Below are positions 8,668 through 17,005 of a DNA stretch of 37,927 bases, in pieces. The stretch is from an uncultured Lysobacterales bacterium (GTDB lineage: Bacteria; Pseudomonadota; Gammaproteobacteria; Xanthomonadales; SZUA-36). The notes beneath the pieces were generated by a model, which was not told where the DNA came from, made no database searches, and worked only from the letters and a program-made list of their open reading frames with translations. Made by a program: the position numbers and the translations under genes. The stretch lies in assembly GCA_937927755.1 (NCBI GenBank), contig CALBDB010000109.1, forward strand, positions 1 through 37,927, read 5' to 3'. Numbering within the stretch: the first letter of the stretch is position 1; each line of letters starts with the position of its first letter.

Positions 8668-9357
8668 CTATTCGTCCTTCTCAAACCACTTATAAATTAC
8701 AGCCGCCACAACAGCCCCAATCATCGGAGCTACCCAGAACAACCACAATTGCTGCAAGGCGATACCACCTTCAAGCAACGCCGGGCCCGTACTACGTGCC
8801 GGGTTAACCGAGGTATTGGTCACCGGAATGCTGATCAGGTGAATAAGCGTCAAGCCCAAACCAATCGCGATGGGCGCAAAGCCCGCAGGCGCGCGTTTGT
8901 CCGTGGCGCCCAGGATGATCAACAGAAACATCAGGGTCATCACGATTTCGGTGACAAGGCCTGCGCCCATTGAATAGCCCTGCGGTGAGTGCTCACCAAA
9001 ACCGTTAGAGGCCAGGCCACCCGCATAGCCTTCAGCGCCGCTGGCAATAAAGAACAGCACCGCAGAGGCAAGGATTGCGCCAAGGACCTGGGCAATCATG
9101 TATGCGGGCACGTCCGATTTTTCAAAACGGCCGGCTACGGCCAAACCAAGCGTAACCGCAGGGTTCAGGTGACAACCCGAGATATGGCCGATTGCGAAAG
9201 CCATTGTTAAAACTGTAAGGCCGAATGCGAGGGATACGCCCGCGTAAGCTATGCCAACATCGGGTAATCCGGCCGCCAGCACGGCGCTGCCGCAACCCCC
9301 GAGCACCAACCAGAATGTACCGATAAACTCAGCAGCAGATCGTTTACTTAAATTCAT
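8668..9357 (-). CDS. aqpZ: Aquaporin Z, water channel
   Basis: A 229-residue inner-membrane MIP-family channel with six membrane segments and two half-helices ending in NPA (residues 65-67 and 185-187). The selectivity-filter residues fit a water channel rather than a glycerol facilitator: Phe45, His173, Thr182 and Arg188 match those of E. coli AqpZ. The N-terminus after the first residues, [21 protein letters not shown], is typical. I chose ATG 9357 because a GGGAGAG ribosome-binding site precedes it; a longer reading frame from 9393 lacks this support. It is transcribed toward xerC. Confidence 0.95.
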   Translation of the reverse strand: MNLSKRSAAEFIGTFWLVLGGCGSAVLAAGLPDVGIAYAGVSLAFGLTVLTMAFAIGHISGCHLNPAVTLGLAVAGRFEKSDVPAYMIAQVLGAILASAVLFFIASGAEGYAGGLASNGFGEHSPQGYSMGAGLVTEIVMTLMFLLIILGATDKRAPAGFAPIAIGLGLTLIHLISIPVTNTSVNPARSTGPALLEGGIALQQLWLFWVAPMIGAVVAAVIYKWFEKDE

Positions 9358-9471
9358 ATTTCTCTCCCGTTTATGAGTGGGTTTACACTGCAATCCCGCC
9401 TCGTTTTCCGACCAAAAGCGGCGCCGTTCCTAAACACTTACATATTCATTTTAGACCATGAATTCAGATTG

Positions 9472-10011
9472 TCAGGCTGCAGGCGCCTTGCTGCGCCGAA
9501 ACATGCTCTGTGCCATATTCAAACCGACCCAGTAACCCCCGTAGGCAACGGCGAACCAGATCCATTTATGATTGGTCTCAATACTACTCATCCAGTAGAC
9601 AGGCCATACCATCGCGCTGACAAAGTTGGTCAGTGCGTCCACGAGCATGCTGATGATGACACCGGGATTGAGCTGGCGTAAAAAATCCATGATCCCGCCA
9701 AAATCCATGATCATGGTGGCAATTTCCAATACCTCGACAACGATATAGGTAAAGAACGCCACGATACCGTAGAATCCGCCGCCAAATCTGGCCCATTTCT
9801 TTTGCAACGGGTGTTCGGAAACCGGGTTTTCCTGTTTCCCCTTTTTGTTCTTTTTACCCATGGCCTGCATTTCACGCTTCAGTCCTCTGGAGTCCAGAGT
9901 TTCCTTGAAATAGCCTCCGCGCAAAGCCCACCAAACCAGCGCCAGGGTAAATATGCCAATGGGTATACCTGCCATCAACAGTGCCCAGAACACTTCAATC
10001 AGAAATTCCAC
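9472..10011 (-). CDS. Unrecognised four-helix membrane protein
   Basis: I do not recognise this family. The 179-residue product has a first membrane helix at about residues 2-27 (Trp-rich end). A charged cytoplasmic loop of about 60 residues contains a GKKNKKGKQ stretch. Three more hydrophobic helices follow, at about 80-105, 115-143 and 150-170. I chose the GTG start at 10011 because GGGAGGGGG lies about 8 bases upstream. A longer frame from 10086 would overlap the hslV promoter region. It is divergent from hslV and co-directional with aqpZ. No catalytic motif is evident. Confidence 0.7.
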   Translation of the reverse strand: MEFLIEVFWALLMAGIPIGIFTLALVWWALRGGYFKETLDSRGLKREMQAMGKKNKKGKQENPVSEHPLQKKWARFGGGFYGIVAFFTYIVVEVLEIATMIMDFGGIMDFLRQLNPGVIISMLVDALTNFVSAMVWPVYWMSSIETNHKWIWFAVAYGGYWVGLNMAQSMFRRSKAPAA

Positions 10012-10059
10012 GCTATACCCCCTCCCGGGTACCGGGCCAGGTATTAAGTGTACGACAAG

Positions 10060-10088
10060 CTTGCAATCTTCTGCACGTATCCCCACGT
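10060..10088 (+). promoter_or_regulatory. Sigma-32-type heat-shock promoter for hslVU
   Basis: CTTGCAA (10060-10066) and CCCCACGT (10081-10088) are separated by 14 bases. This closely fits the enteric sigma-32 consensus CTTGAAA-(about 14)-CCCCATNT. It lies about 30 bases upstream of the hslV start, and hslVU is a classical heat-shock operon. The match was made by eye. Confidence 0.6.
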
Positions 10089-10117
10089 TTCTCTCACGTA
10101 TTTGAAAGGAGTATCAC

Positions 10118-10666
10118 GTGGAACAATACCGGGGAACGACCATTTGCTCAGTCCGCAGGGGCAACCAGGTGGTCATGGGTGGGGATGGCCAGGTAACACT
10201 TGGCAACACCGTGATGAAATCCAATGCCCGCAAGGTGCGGCGCATGTACAAGGACCAGGTCATTGCCGGCTTTGCCGGGGCCACCGCCGATGCATTTACA
10301 TTGTTTGAACGCTTTGAGGGCAAGCTCGAGAAACATTCCGGCAATCTCGTGCGCGCTGCCGTTGAGATGGCAAAAGACTGGCGCACCGACCGCATGCTGC
10401 GGCGTCTCGAAGCACTGCTGGCAATTGCCGACAAGGACAACTCCTTGCTTATTTCGGGCAATGGCGACGTCATACAGCCCGAAAGCGGCCTGATCGCCAT
10501 CGGGTCCGGCGGCCCGTTCGCGCAATCAGCGGCGATGGCCTACCTGGATGCGACCGAGCTGGATGCCGAAAACATCGTCAGGAAGTCGCTGGGCATCGCC
10601 GCAGATATCTGCATCTATACCAACGACAACATTATTATCGAAACATTGGAAATCCAAGAAACTTAA
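10118..10666 (+). CDS. hslV: ATP-dependent protease subunit HslV (ClpQ)
   Basis: A 182-residue threonine peptidase forming the double-hexamer core of the HslUV protease. The catalytic N-terminal Thr is residue 7 ([10 protein letters not shown]), so a six-residue leader (MEQYRG) must be removed. E. coli HslV has only Met before the Thr. GGDGQVTLG and the [16 protein letters not shown] segment are typical. Translation starts at GTG 10118, with AAAGGAG about 8 bases upstream. A sigma-32-like promoter precedes it and hslU follows 15 bases later. Confidence 0.97.
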   Translation: MEQYRGTTICSVRRGNQVVMGGDGQVTLGNTVMKSNARKVRRMYKDQVIAGFAGATADAFTLFERFEGKLEKHSGNLVRAAVEMAKDWRTDRMLRRLEALLAIADKDNSLLISGNGDVIQPESGLIAIGSGGPFAQSAAMAYLDATELDAENIVRKSLGIAADICIYTNDNIIIETLEIQET

Positions 10667-10681
10667 GGGCAGGCCCTCAAC

Positions 10682-12025
10682 ATGTCACAAATGACCCCAC
10701 GCGAAATCGTCCAGGAACTGGACGAGCACATCATCAGCCAATCCGATGCCAAGCGCGCGGTCGCCATCGCACTGCGCAACCTCTGGCGCCGTATGCAGGT
10801 GGATGAAGAACTGCGCAATGAAATCACACCCAAGAACATACTGATGATCGGCCCGACCGGTGTCGGCAAAACCGAGATCGCGCGGCGACTGGCCAGTCTG
10901 GCCAATGCACCATTCATCAAGGTCGAAGCAACCAAGTTCACCGAGGTTGGCTACGTGGGCAAGGATGTCGAATCCATCATCCGCGACCTGGTGGATTTTG
11001 CCGTCAACATGCTACGCGAGCAAGCGGTTGCCAAGGTCGGCACACGCGCCGAAGACGCTGCCCGTGACCGTATCCTGGATATCCTGCTGCCGAAACCAAA
11101 CCCGATTGGTTTCGCAAACGAACCTGCTCCTGCCATAGAAGACGACAGCCATGCCTCCACGCGCCAGAAGATGCTGCGCAAATTACTGGCAGGCGAACTG
11201 GACGACCGCGAAATCGAATTCGAAGCCGCTTCGCAACTGGGTGTGGAAATCATGACGCCGCCGGGCATGGAGGAAATGGCCAGCCAGTTGCAGGGCATGT
11301 TCCAGAATATGGGCGGCAACAAGACCCAGAAGCGCAAAATGCGTATCAAGGATGCCCTTCCCATATTGATAGAAGAGGAATCCGCCAGGCTGATCAATGA
11401 CGAAGAAATCAAGCAACAGGCCATAGAAACGGCCCAGCAAAACGGAATTGTCTTTATCGATGAACTGGACAAGGTGGCCAAGCGATCTGAATACGCCGGC
11501 GCCGATGTCTCGCGCGAAGGCGTACAACGGGACCTGCTGCCGCTGGTTGAAGGCTGCACGGTTTCAACCCGCTACGGCATGGTCAAGACCGACCACATGC
11601 TGTTTATCGCATCCGGTGCGTTCCACCTCAGCAAACCGTCAGACCTGATCCCGGAACTGCAGGGGCGTCTGCCAATCCGAGTTGAGCTACGTGCGCTGGA
11701 TGCCGATGATTTTGTTCGTATTTTGACCGAGCCACGGGCTTCTTTAACAGAGCAATACACCGCCCTGATGGCGACAGAGGGTGTGGAACTGAAATTTGGC
11801 GACGACGCCGTGAAACGTATCGCGGAGATCGCCTGGCAGGTCAATGAGTCTACCGAGAATATCGGTGCACGGCGTCTCCACACCATAATGGAACGCCTGC
11901 TCGATATCATTTCTTTCGAAGCGCCGGACCGCGATGGTGAGTCCGTTACGCTGGACGCCGACTACGTCAACGAACATCTCGATGCACTGGCCGGGAATGA
12001 GGACCTGAGCCGTTATATTCTCTGA
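10682..12025 (+). CDS. hslU: ATP-dependent protease ATPase subunit HslU (ClpY)
   Basis: A 447-residue AAA+ unfoldase that feeds substrates to HslV. Walker A is GPTGVGKT at residues 57-64 and Walker B is IVFIDELDK. The I-domain insertion lies between them (about 110-245), with the GYVGKDVES pore loop before it. The C-terminal small domain carries the sensor-2 region ([10 protein letters not shown]), and the last residues LSRYIL are the tail that docks into HslV. Length is normal, and it begins 15 bases after hslV. Confidence 0.98.
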   Translation: MSQMTPREIVQELDEHIISQSDAKRAVAIALRNLWRRMQVDEELRNEITPKNILMIGPTGVGKTEIARRLASLANAPFIKVEATKFTEVGYVGKDVESIIRDLVDFAVNMLREQAVAKVGTRAEDAARDRILDILLPKPNPIGFANEPAPAIEDDSHASTRQKMLRKLLAGELDDREIEFEAASQLGVEIMTPPGMEEMASQLQGMFQNMGGNKTQKRKMRIKDALPILIEEESARLINDEEIKQQAIETAQQNGIVFIDELDKVAKRSEYAGADVSREGVQRDLLPLVEGCTVSTRYGMVKTDHMLFIASGAFHLSKPSDLIPELQGRLPIRVELRALDADDFVRILTEPRASLTEQYTALMATEGVELKFGDDAVKRIAEIAWQVNESTENIGARRLHTIMERLLDIISFEAPDRDGESVTLDADYVNEHLDALAGNEDLSRYIL

Positions 12026-12077
12026 CGTTCAACCCCTGTGAGGGTACAATAGATTTTTCTCCATGCTGGTATGAACA

Positions 12078-12848
12078 ATGGCACAGGTTGACGACAAAAC
12101 TGAAAAGGACGCCACCACGCATTTCGGCTACCGGGATGTGGCGGTTGAAGAGAAGGCTCGCCTTGTCCACGGCGTTTTTGATTCCGTGGCCGGAAAATAT
12201 GACCTGATGAACGACCTGATGTCCATGGGGGTCCACCGCCTGTGGAAACGTCACTTTATAGCCATCAGCAATATCCAGCCTGGCCAGAGGGTGCTGGACC
12301 TTGCAGGTGGAACGGGTGACATCGCCGCCCTGATGAGCAAGCGGGTCGGATCACACGGCAGTGTCGTGCTGAGCGACATCAATGAGGCTATGCTGGCCGT
12401 TGGCCGTCGGCGCATGGAAGACCGGGGCATTGTCGGCAATATCGAATACTCCCTGGCCAATGCAGAAAAACTGCCGTTTGCGGATGGCGAATTCGATGCA
12501 GTGACCATCGCATTTGGTCTGCGCAATGTGACCGACCAGATGGCCGCGCTCAGGGAAATGCACCGCGTACTCAAACCGGGTGGCCGCGCAATGATCCTCG
12601 AATTCTCAAAGGTGGAGCTTGAAGGTCTCAAGAAAATTTATGACACCTATTCGTTTGGCATATTGCCAAAACTCGGAAAACTGGTGGCCGACGATGAAGA
12701 CAGCTACCGCTACCTGGCGGAAAGCATTCGAAAGCACCCCGGCCAGGACGAACTCGCCGATATGATGGTAGAGGCCGGATTCACAAATGTGACCTACCGC
12801 AACCTGACTGGCGGCGTTGTTGCAATTCACAGTGGTCATCATGGCTAA
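12078..12848 (+). CDS. ubiE: Ubiquinone/menaquinone C-methyltransferase UbiE
   Basis: A 256-residue SAM-dependent methyltransferase that methylates the demethoxy-quinol (and demethylmenaquinol) ring. Motif I is [12 protein letters not shown] (about 72-83). The family signature [16 protein letters not shown] and the C-terminal [12 protein letters not shown] are both present. The N-terminal THFGYRDV is also typical of UbiE. The stop overlaps the ubiJ start as TAATG, giving the ubiE-ubiJ-ubiB order seen in E. coli. Confidence 0.97.
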   Translation: MAQVDDKTEKDATTHFGYRDVAVEEKARLVHGVFDSVAGKYDLMNDLMSMGVHRLWKRHFIAISNIQPGQRVLDLAGGTGDIAALMSKRVGSHGSVVLSDINEAMLAVGRRRMEDRGIVGNIEYSLANAEKLPFADGEFDAVTIAFGLRNVTDQMAALREMHRVLKPGGRAMILEFSKVELEGLKKIYDTYSFGILPKLGKLVADDEDSYRYLAESIRKHPGQDELADMMVEAGFTNVTYRNLTGGVVAIHSGHHG

Positions 12849-13366
12849 TGGCTTCTGATTACGTCACACCGCTGCCCGGTATGCTGGCACTGACGCTGGA
12901 AACGGCCATCAACCACGTGCTGCAACTGGATATGGAATCGCCCTCCCGGGTCAAAAAACTCGAAGGCCGCTTGCTGCAGGTTGACCTTGAAGGTCTGAAT
13001 ATCACGCTGTTCTTTACCTTCAAACACGGCGTCGTGCGTGTACGCCTGGATGCAGATACAACACCCGATACCGTGATCAGCGGCACACCCGTTGCCCTGT
13101 TCTCGATGGCCGAACCGGATGAAGCTGACTGGGGCCTGCCGGATTCAAAAGTGCAAATCAATGGCGATGCCAGTCTTGCCCGCGACCTGGAGCGTATATT
13201 CAGCAAGCTGGAACCAGACTGGGAAGGCCCGCTTGCGGGTATGCTCGGTGACGTGGCTGGGCACCAGGCGGCACAGGGTATCCGCCATGGCGTGGAAACA
13301 GTAAAAGAAACGGCACGCACTGCCGGCAAAATATTCTCCGACATCATCAAAGAACGCCAGTCATGA
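12848..13366 (+). CDS. ubiJ: Ubiquinone biosynthesis accessory factor UbiJ
   Basis: A 172-residue protein with an SCP2-like sterol/lipid-carrier fold over about residues 10-110. UbiJ organises the soluble Ubi complex and presents polyprenyl-phenol intermediates to its enzymes. The hydrophobic N-terminal helix (ALTLETAINHVLQLD) and the INGDASLARDLERIFSKLEPDWE segment are typical. The C-terminal helix is amphipathic. The gene is translationally coupled on both sides (TAATG with ubiE, ATGA with ubiB). Confidence 0.93.
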   Translation: MASDYVTPLPGMLALTLETAINHVLQLDMESPSRVKKLEGRLLQVDLEGLNITLFFTFKHGVVRVRLDADTTPDTVISGTPVALFSMAEPDEADWGLPDSKVQINGDASLARDLERIFSKLEPDWEGPLAGMLGDVAGHQAAQGIRHGVETVKETARTAGKIFSDIIKERQS

Positions 13367-15024
13367 GACACAGCCTGCGGCAGTTTCTGCGTATCTGGCA
13401 CATCGGCGTCATCCTGAAGCGTTACCGCCTGGATGAATTATTCAATACCAACCGCCTGCCCGGTCCAATCCGCTGGCTACGCGTATTCATGCCGGCTGGT
13501 AAGGATATGTCCGGTTTACCGCGTGGCGAACGTCTGCGACTGGCATTGCAGGACCTCGGCCCCGTATATGTGAAGTTCGGGCAAATCCTGTCGACACGCA
13601 GAGATTTACTGCCCCAGGATATAGCAGACGAACTTGCCTTATTGCAGGACCAGGTGCCGCCGTTCCCCGGCGACGAAGCCCGCAACATTATCGAAGAAGC
13701 ACTTGGCGAACCGGTCAGTGAAATTTTTGCCTCGTTCGATACTAACCCGCTGGCTTCGGCCTCCATTGCCCAGGTACACCCTGCCACCCTGCATGACGGG
13801 CGCGAAGCGGTGGTCAAAGTTGTCCGGCCCGGTATCAGCAAGCAGTTGCGCAAGGACATCGACCTGCTGACAGCTATTGCTAAGCTGGCTGAAAAATTCA
13901 TGCAAAGCGGCGCCAGGATTCAGCCCCTGAAGGTCGTCCAGGAATTTGAAACCGTCGTATTCGACGAACTTGATATGCAGCGTGAAGCGGCCAATGCATC
14001 GATATTGCGGCGTAATTTCAAGGGATCCACAGACCTGTATATCCCGGAAGTGTACTGGGAGTGGTGCCACCGTAAGGTCATGGTCATGGAACGTGTATCA
14101 GGTCTGCCGGTAGGAGATGTCGAGAATCTCAAGAAACACGGTGTAAACCTCAAAAAACTGGCCCGTCGCGGTGTACGGGTTTTCTATACCCAGGTATTCC
14201 GCGATAACCTGTTTCATGCCGACCTGCACCCCGGCAACATTTTGGTGGACGCCAGTGACCCCGACGACCCAACCTATATCGCCATGGATTTTGGCATCGT
14301 CGCCAGCCTTTCGACGGAAGACCTTTACTACATCGCCGAGAATTTCAAAGCCCTGTTCAACCAGGACTACCGGCGCGTGGCAGCGCTGCACATAGAGGCG
14401 GGCTGGGTACCGGCAGAAACCCGGCTGGAAGAACTCGAAGCTGCCACGAGATCGGTGGGTGAGCCCAATTTCACACGGCCGCTGAACGAGGTGTCTTTCG
14501 GCAAGGTCTTGTTTGATCTTTTCAGCGTGGCGCAGCGATTCCAACTCACACTGCAACCGCAATTGCTGATGCTGCAGAAAACCCTGTTGAATGTCGAAGG
14601 CCTCGCCCGCCAGCTTGACCCCGAACTGGATATCTGGGGCGTTGCCAAGCCGGAACTCGAAACAATCTTAAGGCAAAGACATAACCTGGAGAATGTCTCA
14701 CACGAACTGCGTGAACGCCTGCCCGGCTGGCTGGCGCAGGCGCCGGAAATCCCTGGGCTGGTCCATGACTTCCTGGTAAAGGCCAATAAGGGACAACTGC
14801 TGACCCGCACCGCTTCAGAAGATGCTGCAAGGGCAAGGCAGGAACAACGCGTCTCCCGCAACAAGGCACTAAAGGTTTTGGCCGGCGGCTCATTGAGTAT
14901 CCCCGGCGCCATCCTGACCGCAATGGAAACCGGACCCTGGTTCCTGTGGGGTTACTCCGTACCCGGCATGGCGTTGCTGGCGATCGGTGGCTGGCTGATA
15001 TTCAAGGGCCTTAAAAAGGAGTAG
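13363..15024 (+). CDS. ubiB: UbiB, atypical kinase-like ubiquinone biosynthesis protein
   Basis: A 553-residue member of the ABC1/ADCK/UbiB family, needed for ubiquinone synthesis, probably by extracting lipid intermediates from the membrane with ATP hydrolysis. Family motifs are KFGQ (71-74), the Ala-rich loop ASASIAQVH (131-139), Lys152 (VVKVVRPG), HADLHPGN (285-292) and the metal-binding DFG (309-311). The C-terminus has two hydrophobic segments (about 500-520 and 528-547) that anchor it in the inner membrane. The start overlaps ubiJ by 4 bases. Confidence 0.97.
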   Translation: MRHSLRQFLRIWHIGVILKRYRLDELFNTNRLPGPIRWLRVFMPAGKDMSGLPRGERLRLALQDLGPVYVKFGQILSTRRDLLPQDIADELALLQDQVPPFPGDEARNIIEEALGEPVSEIFASFDTNPLASASIAQVHPATLHDGREAVVKVVRPGISKQLRKDIDLLTAIAKLAEKFMQSGARIQPLKVVQEFETVVFDELDMQREAANASILRRNFKGSTDLYIPEVYWEWCHRKVMVMERVSGLPVGDVENLKKHGVNLKKLARRGVRVFYTQVFRDNLFHADLHPGNILVDASDPDDPTYIAMDFGIVASLSTEDLYYIAENFKALFNQDYRRVAALHIEAGWVPAETRLEELEAATRSVGEPNFTRPLNEVSFGKVLFDLFSVAQRFQLTLQPQLLMLQKTLLNVEGLARQLDPELDIWGVAKPELETILRQRHNLENVSHELRERLPGWLAQAPEIPGLVHDFLVKANKGQLLTRTASEDAARARQEQRVSRNKALKVLAGGSLSIPGAILTAMETGPWFLWGYSVPGMALLAIGGWLIFKGLKKE

Positions 15025-15034
15025 TCTTGCTCTT

Positions 15035-15592
15035 ATGCTCTCACGTCTCTCCAGGTGGATACTCAATGTGTTGGGGTGGACGGTCCTTGCTGAGTTACCT
15101 GATGTCAAAAAATATGTAGTGGTTGCTGCCCCGCATACGAGCAACTGGGATTTCCCGCTGGGAATCCTGGTGGGAAAAGCTTTGAATCTGCAACCACACT
15201 GGATGGGCAAACACACACTTTTCCGGTGGCCCTACGGCTGGTTTTTCCGTGCCATTGGCGGCACACCGATTCATCGTGACAGTGGCAAGGATTACATCAC
15301 GCAGATGGCAGATCTGTTTGAAAAATCGGACCGGCTTGTCCTTGCACTGGCACCAGAGGGCACCCGCAGCAAGACAGACCATTGGAAGACCGGTTTTCAC
15401 CGCATTTCCCGTGCCGCCAATGTCCCGATCGTATTAGCTTACCTGGACTGGGGACACAAGCAGGCAGGCCTTGGAGATATATTTTATCCAAGTGAGGACA
15501 TCAAGGCGGATTTCGAACGTATACGTGAGTACTACAAAAACAGGATTGGCAAAAACCCGGAAAAGGCCAGTCTGGTTCAGGTTCGGAATTAG
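15035..15592 (+). CDS. PlsC-like acyltransferase family protein
   Basis: A 185-residue protein with the lysophospholipid acyltransferase fold. The catalytic HX4D is His34...Asp39 (PHTSNWDF), a MGKHTLFRWP segment follows, and the glycerol-phosphate-binding APEGTRSK motif is at about 107-113. It is shorter than typical PlsC (about 245) and resembles a widespread small subfamily of unknown acyl acceptor. It lacks a clear N-terminal membrane helix. It begins 10 bases after ubiB and is probably in the same transcript. Phospholipid remodelling is a reasonable guess, not shown. Confidence 0.85.
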   Translation: MLSRLSRWILNVLGWTVLAELPDVKKYVVVAAPHTSNWDFPLGILVGKALNLQPHWMGKHTLFRWPYGWFFRAIGGTPIHRDSGKDYITQMADLFEKSDRLVLALAPEGTRSKTDHWKTGFHRISRAANVPIVLAYLDWGHKQAGLGDIFYPSEDIKADFERIREYYKNRIGKNPEKASLVQVRN

Positions 15593-15942
15593 GTTTCTTT
15601 AACTGCCTGATTGCTAATTACATACCGTTTGTCCGTTAGAACTACCTTGGGTGGAGCGCTGGACCGAGGGAATCTGGTGGTGCGTTTAGGGTGTGGGATT
15701 ATGGGTCGGGGGATAACGACCGTGCGAAACTGGCAGCGGTCAAGAATGAGAGTGCATATTAAATTGGCACCATTTAAAGCCAAGGGCGTGCTGTACCTTC
15801 ATTCAGGACCGTACGAGACAGGAAGTCGAGTACGAGCCTACATGGACGTACTTGTGGCGTGTCCTTAAGGAAGGTAGGGCATGGCCTTGGCGACGACGGA
15901 GTACCGAACACAAAACCATGATGGCCGGGCACGACCCCCGAC
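15593..15942. other. 350-base intergenic region without a recognisable gene
   Basis: I find no convincing coding region here. Short open frames on both strands have no recognisable family, odd composition and no ribosome-binding site. A 6-bp inverted repeat AGTACG / CGTACT (15829-15834 and 15847-15852) sits in a stretch rich in GTAC/GTACGAG words, so part may be a degraded dispersed repeat. No intrinsic terminator is obvious between the convergent genes. Confidence 0.5.
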
Positions 15943-16968
15943 CTACAACCAGTCAGTCAAAGAAATCCCAATGCCAATCCGGTTCACACGATGGTTATAG
16001 TCAATCAGGCTCTCCCCATAACCACCAAAATACTGAATATAACCCTTCAGATAAGGATAATTCCAAAGCGGAAAGCTCCACCCCAATTCTACTGCGCCGC
16101 GCTCAAACCCCGATTCAAGATTATTCCGCGACATAAAACTGAACACGTGATCATTCCACTTGTAACCCGCCCGCCACTCAAAATGGCCCAGGTAATCGGT
16201 GATATCGGGGTTGTCGTCGGTTTCAGCGTCTTCGGATATCCTGATCCAGGGTTTAAGCCCGAAGGCGAAATTTCCCCGCTGGAACACGAAATTAGCAAAG
16301 ACCCTGTTCCAACTCCTGGATAAATCCCCACCCCGGCCATTCGACTGGTGCACCACTCCGAAGGCGTTCGCCGAATTTTTAAAGCCGAATATTTCCCAGC
16401 CCGGTGTGAACTGGACCCATGTTTCGGGTTCGTGGTTGGTCTCGCGGAACGGACGCGAAATATCGGCATTGTAGAGCTGCCAGAAGGAGCGATTGGTGTA
16501 GCCTGCAAAAATGTCAAAGGTGTCGAAGATATCGACCCCGAGCGGAACCTTCAGGCTTATCTGGAACTGTGCTTCGGTTTCATCGAAATCGACCACAGGG
16601 TCATCAAAGTGATCCTCGAAGTACTCCGTGTTGTACTCATAATGATTGTAGGTGCCAAGCAGGAAATAGTTAGGCTTGTGGGCCATCAGCGTGAATGGTT
16701 GAAGGACATTTTCCCGGTCTTTGCTGAGGCGGACATCCACGGCAGTAGGCTGCGTTTCTTCATCCGTTGTTGCCTGCTGCTGAACAGCTTGCGTGCATTG
16801 CTCGCGTAATTCACCGACCGTTGTTGTATCGCTGGCCTGCTCCATCAACCTCGCCATGCACGCGGTAACGTCGTCTGCATGGCTTGTCGCCGGACCTGCG
16901 AGCAGCAACACAACAATAATCGATTGCCAGCCAGTTGGCCTGATCAGGATATTTGAGTAACTCATCAT
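15943..16968 (-). CDS. pldA: Outer-membrane phospholipase A (OMPLA)
   Basis: A 341-residue PldA-family phospholipase that hydrolyses mislocalised phospholipids in the outer leaflet of the outer membrane. A signal peptide runs to about residue 31 (cleavage after SHA). A periplasmic N-terminal stretch of about 60 residues with two cysteines follows, then a 12-strand-type beta-barrel with alternating hydrophobics. The catalytic set His207, Ser209 and Asn221 lies in HQSNGRGGDLSRSWNRV with the same spacing as E. coli OMPLA (142/144/156). The last residues, ISLTDWL, end in a hydrophobic residue rather than the usual Phe. A PLD-superfamily gene lies 37 bases upstream on the same strand. Confidence 0.93.
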   Translation of the reverse strand: MMSYSNILIRPTGWQSIIVVLLLAGPATSHADDVTACMARLMEQASDTTTVGELREQCTQAVQQQATTDEETQPTAVDVRLSKDRENVLQPFTLMAHKPNYFLLGTYNHYEYNTEYFEDHFDDPVVDFDETEAQFQISLKVPLGVDIFDTFDIFAGYTNRSFWQLYNADISRPFRETNHEPETWVQFTPGWEIFGFKNSANAFGVVHQSNGRGGDLSRSWNRVFANFVFQRGNFAFGLKPWIRISEDAETDDNPDITDYLGHFEWRAGYKWNDHVFSFMSRNNLESGFERGAVELGWSFPLWNYPYLKGYIQYFGGYGESLIDYNHRVNRIGIGISLTDWL

Positions 16969-17005
16969 TTTTCCTCGCGAATCTTTATCTGCAAAACAAT
17001 GGCCG

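Noticed and set aside
10951-11559. 202-codon minus-strand frame inside hslU
   Set aside because: It is a Ser/Arg-rich shadow of hslU with no family signal.
15611-15868. 85-codon plus-strand frame in the 15.6-15.9 kb gap
   Set aside because: It has no family resemblance, no ribosome-binding site, unusual composition and no coupling to neighbours.
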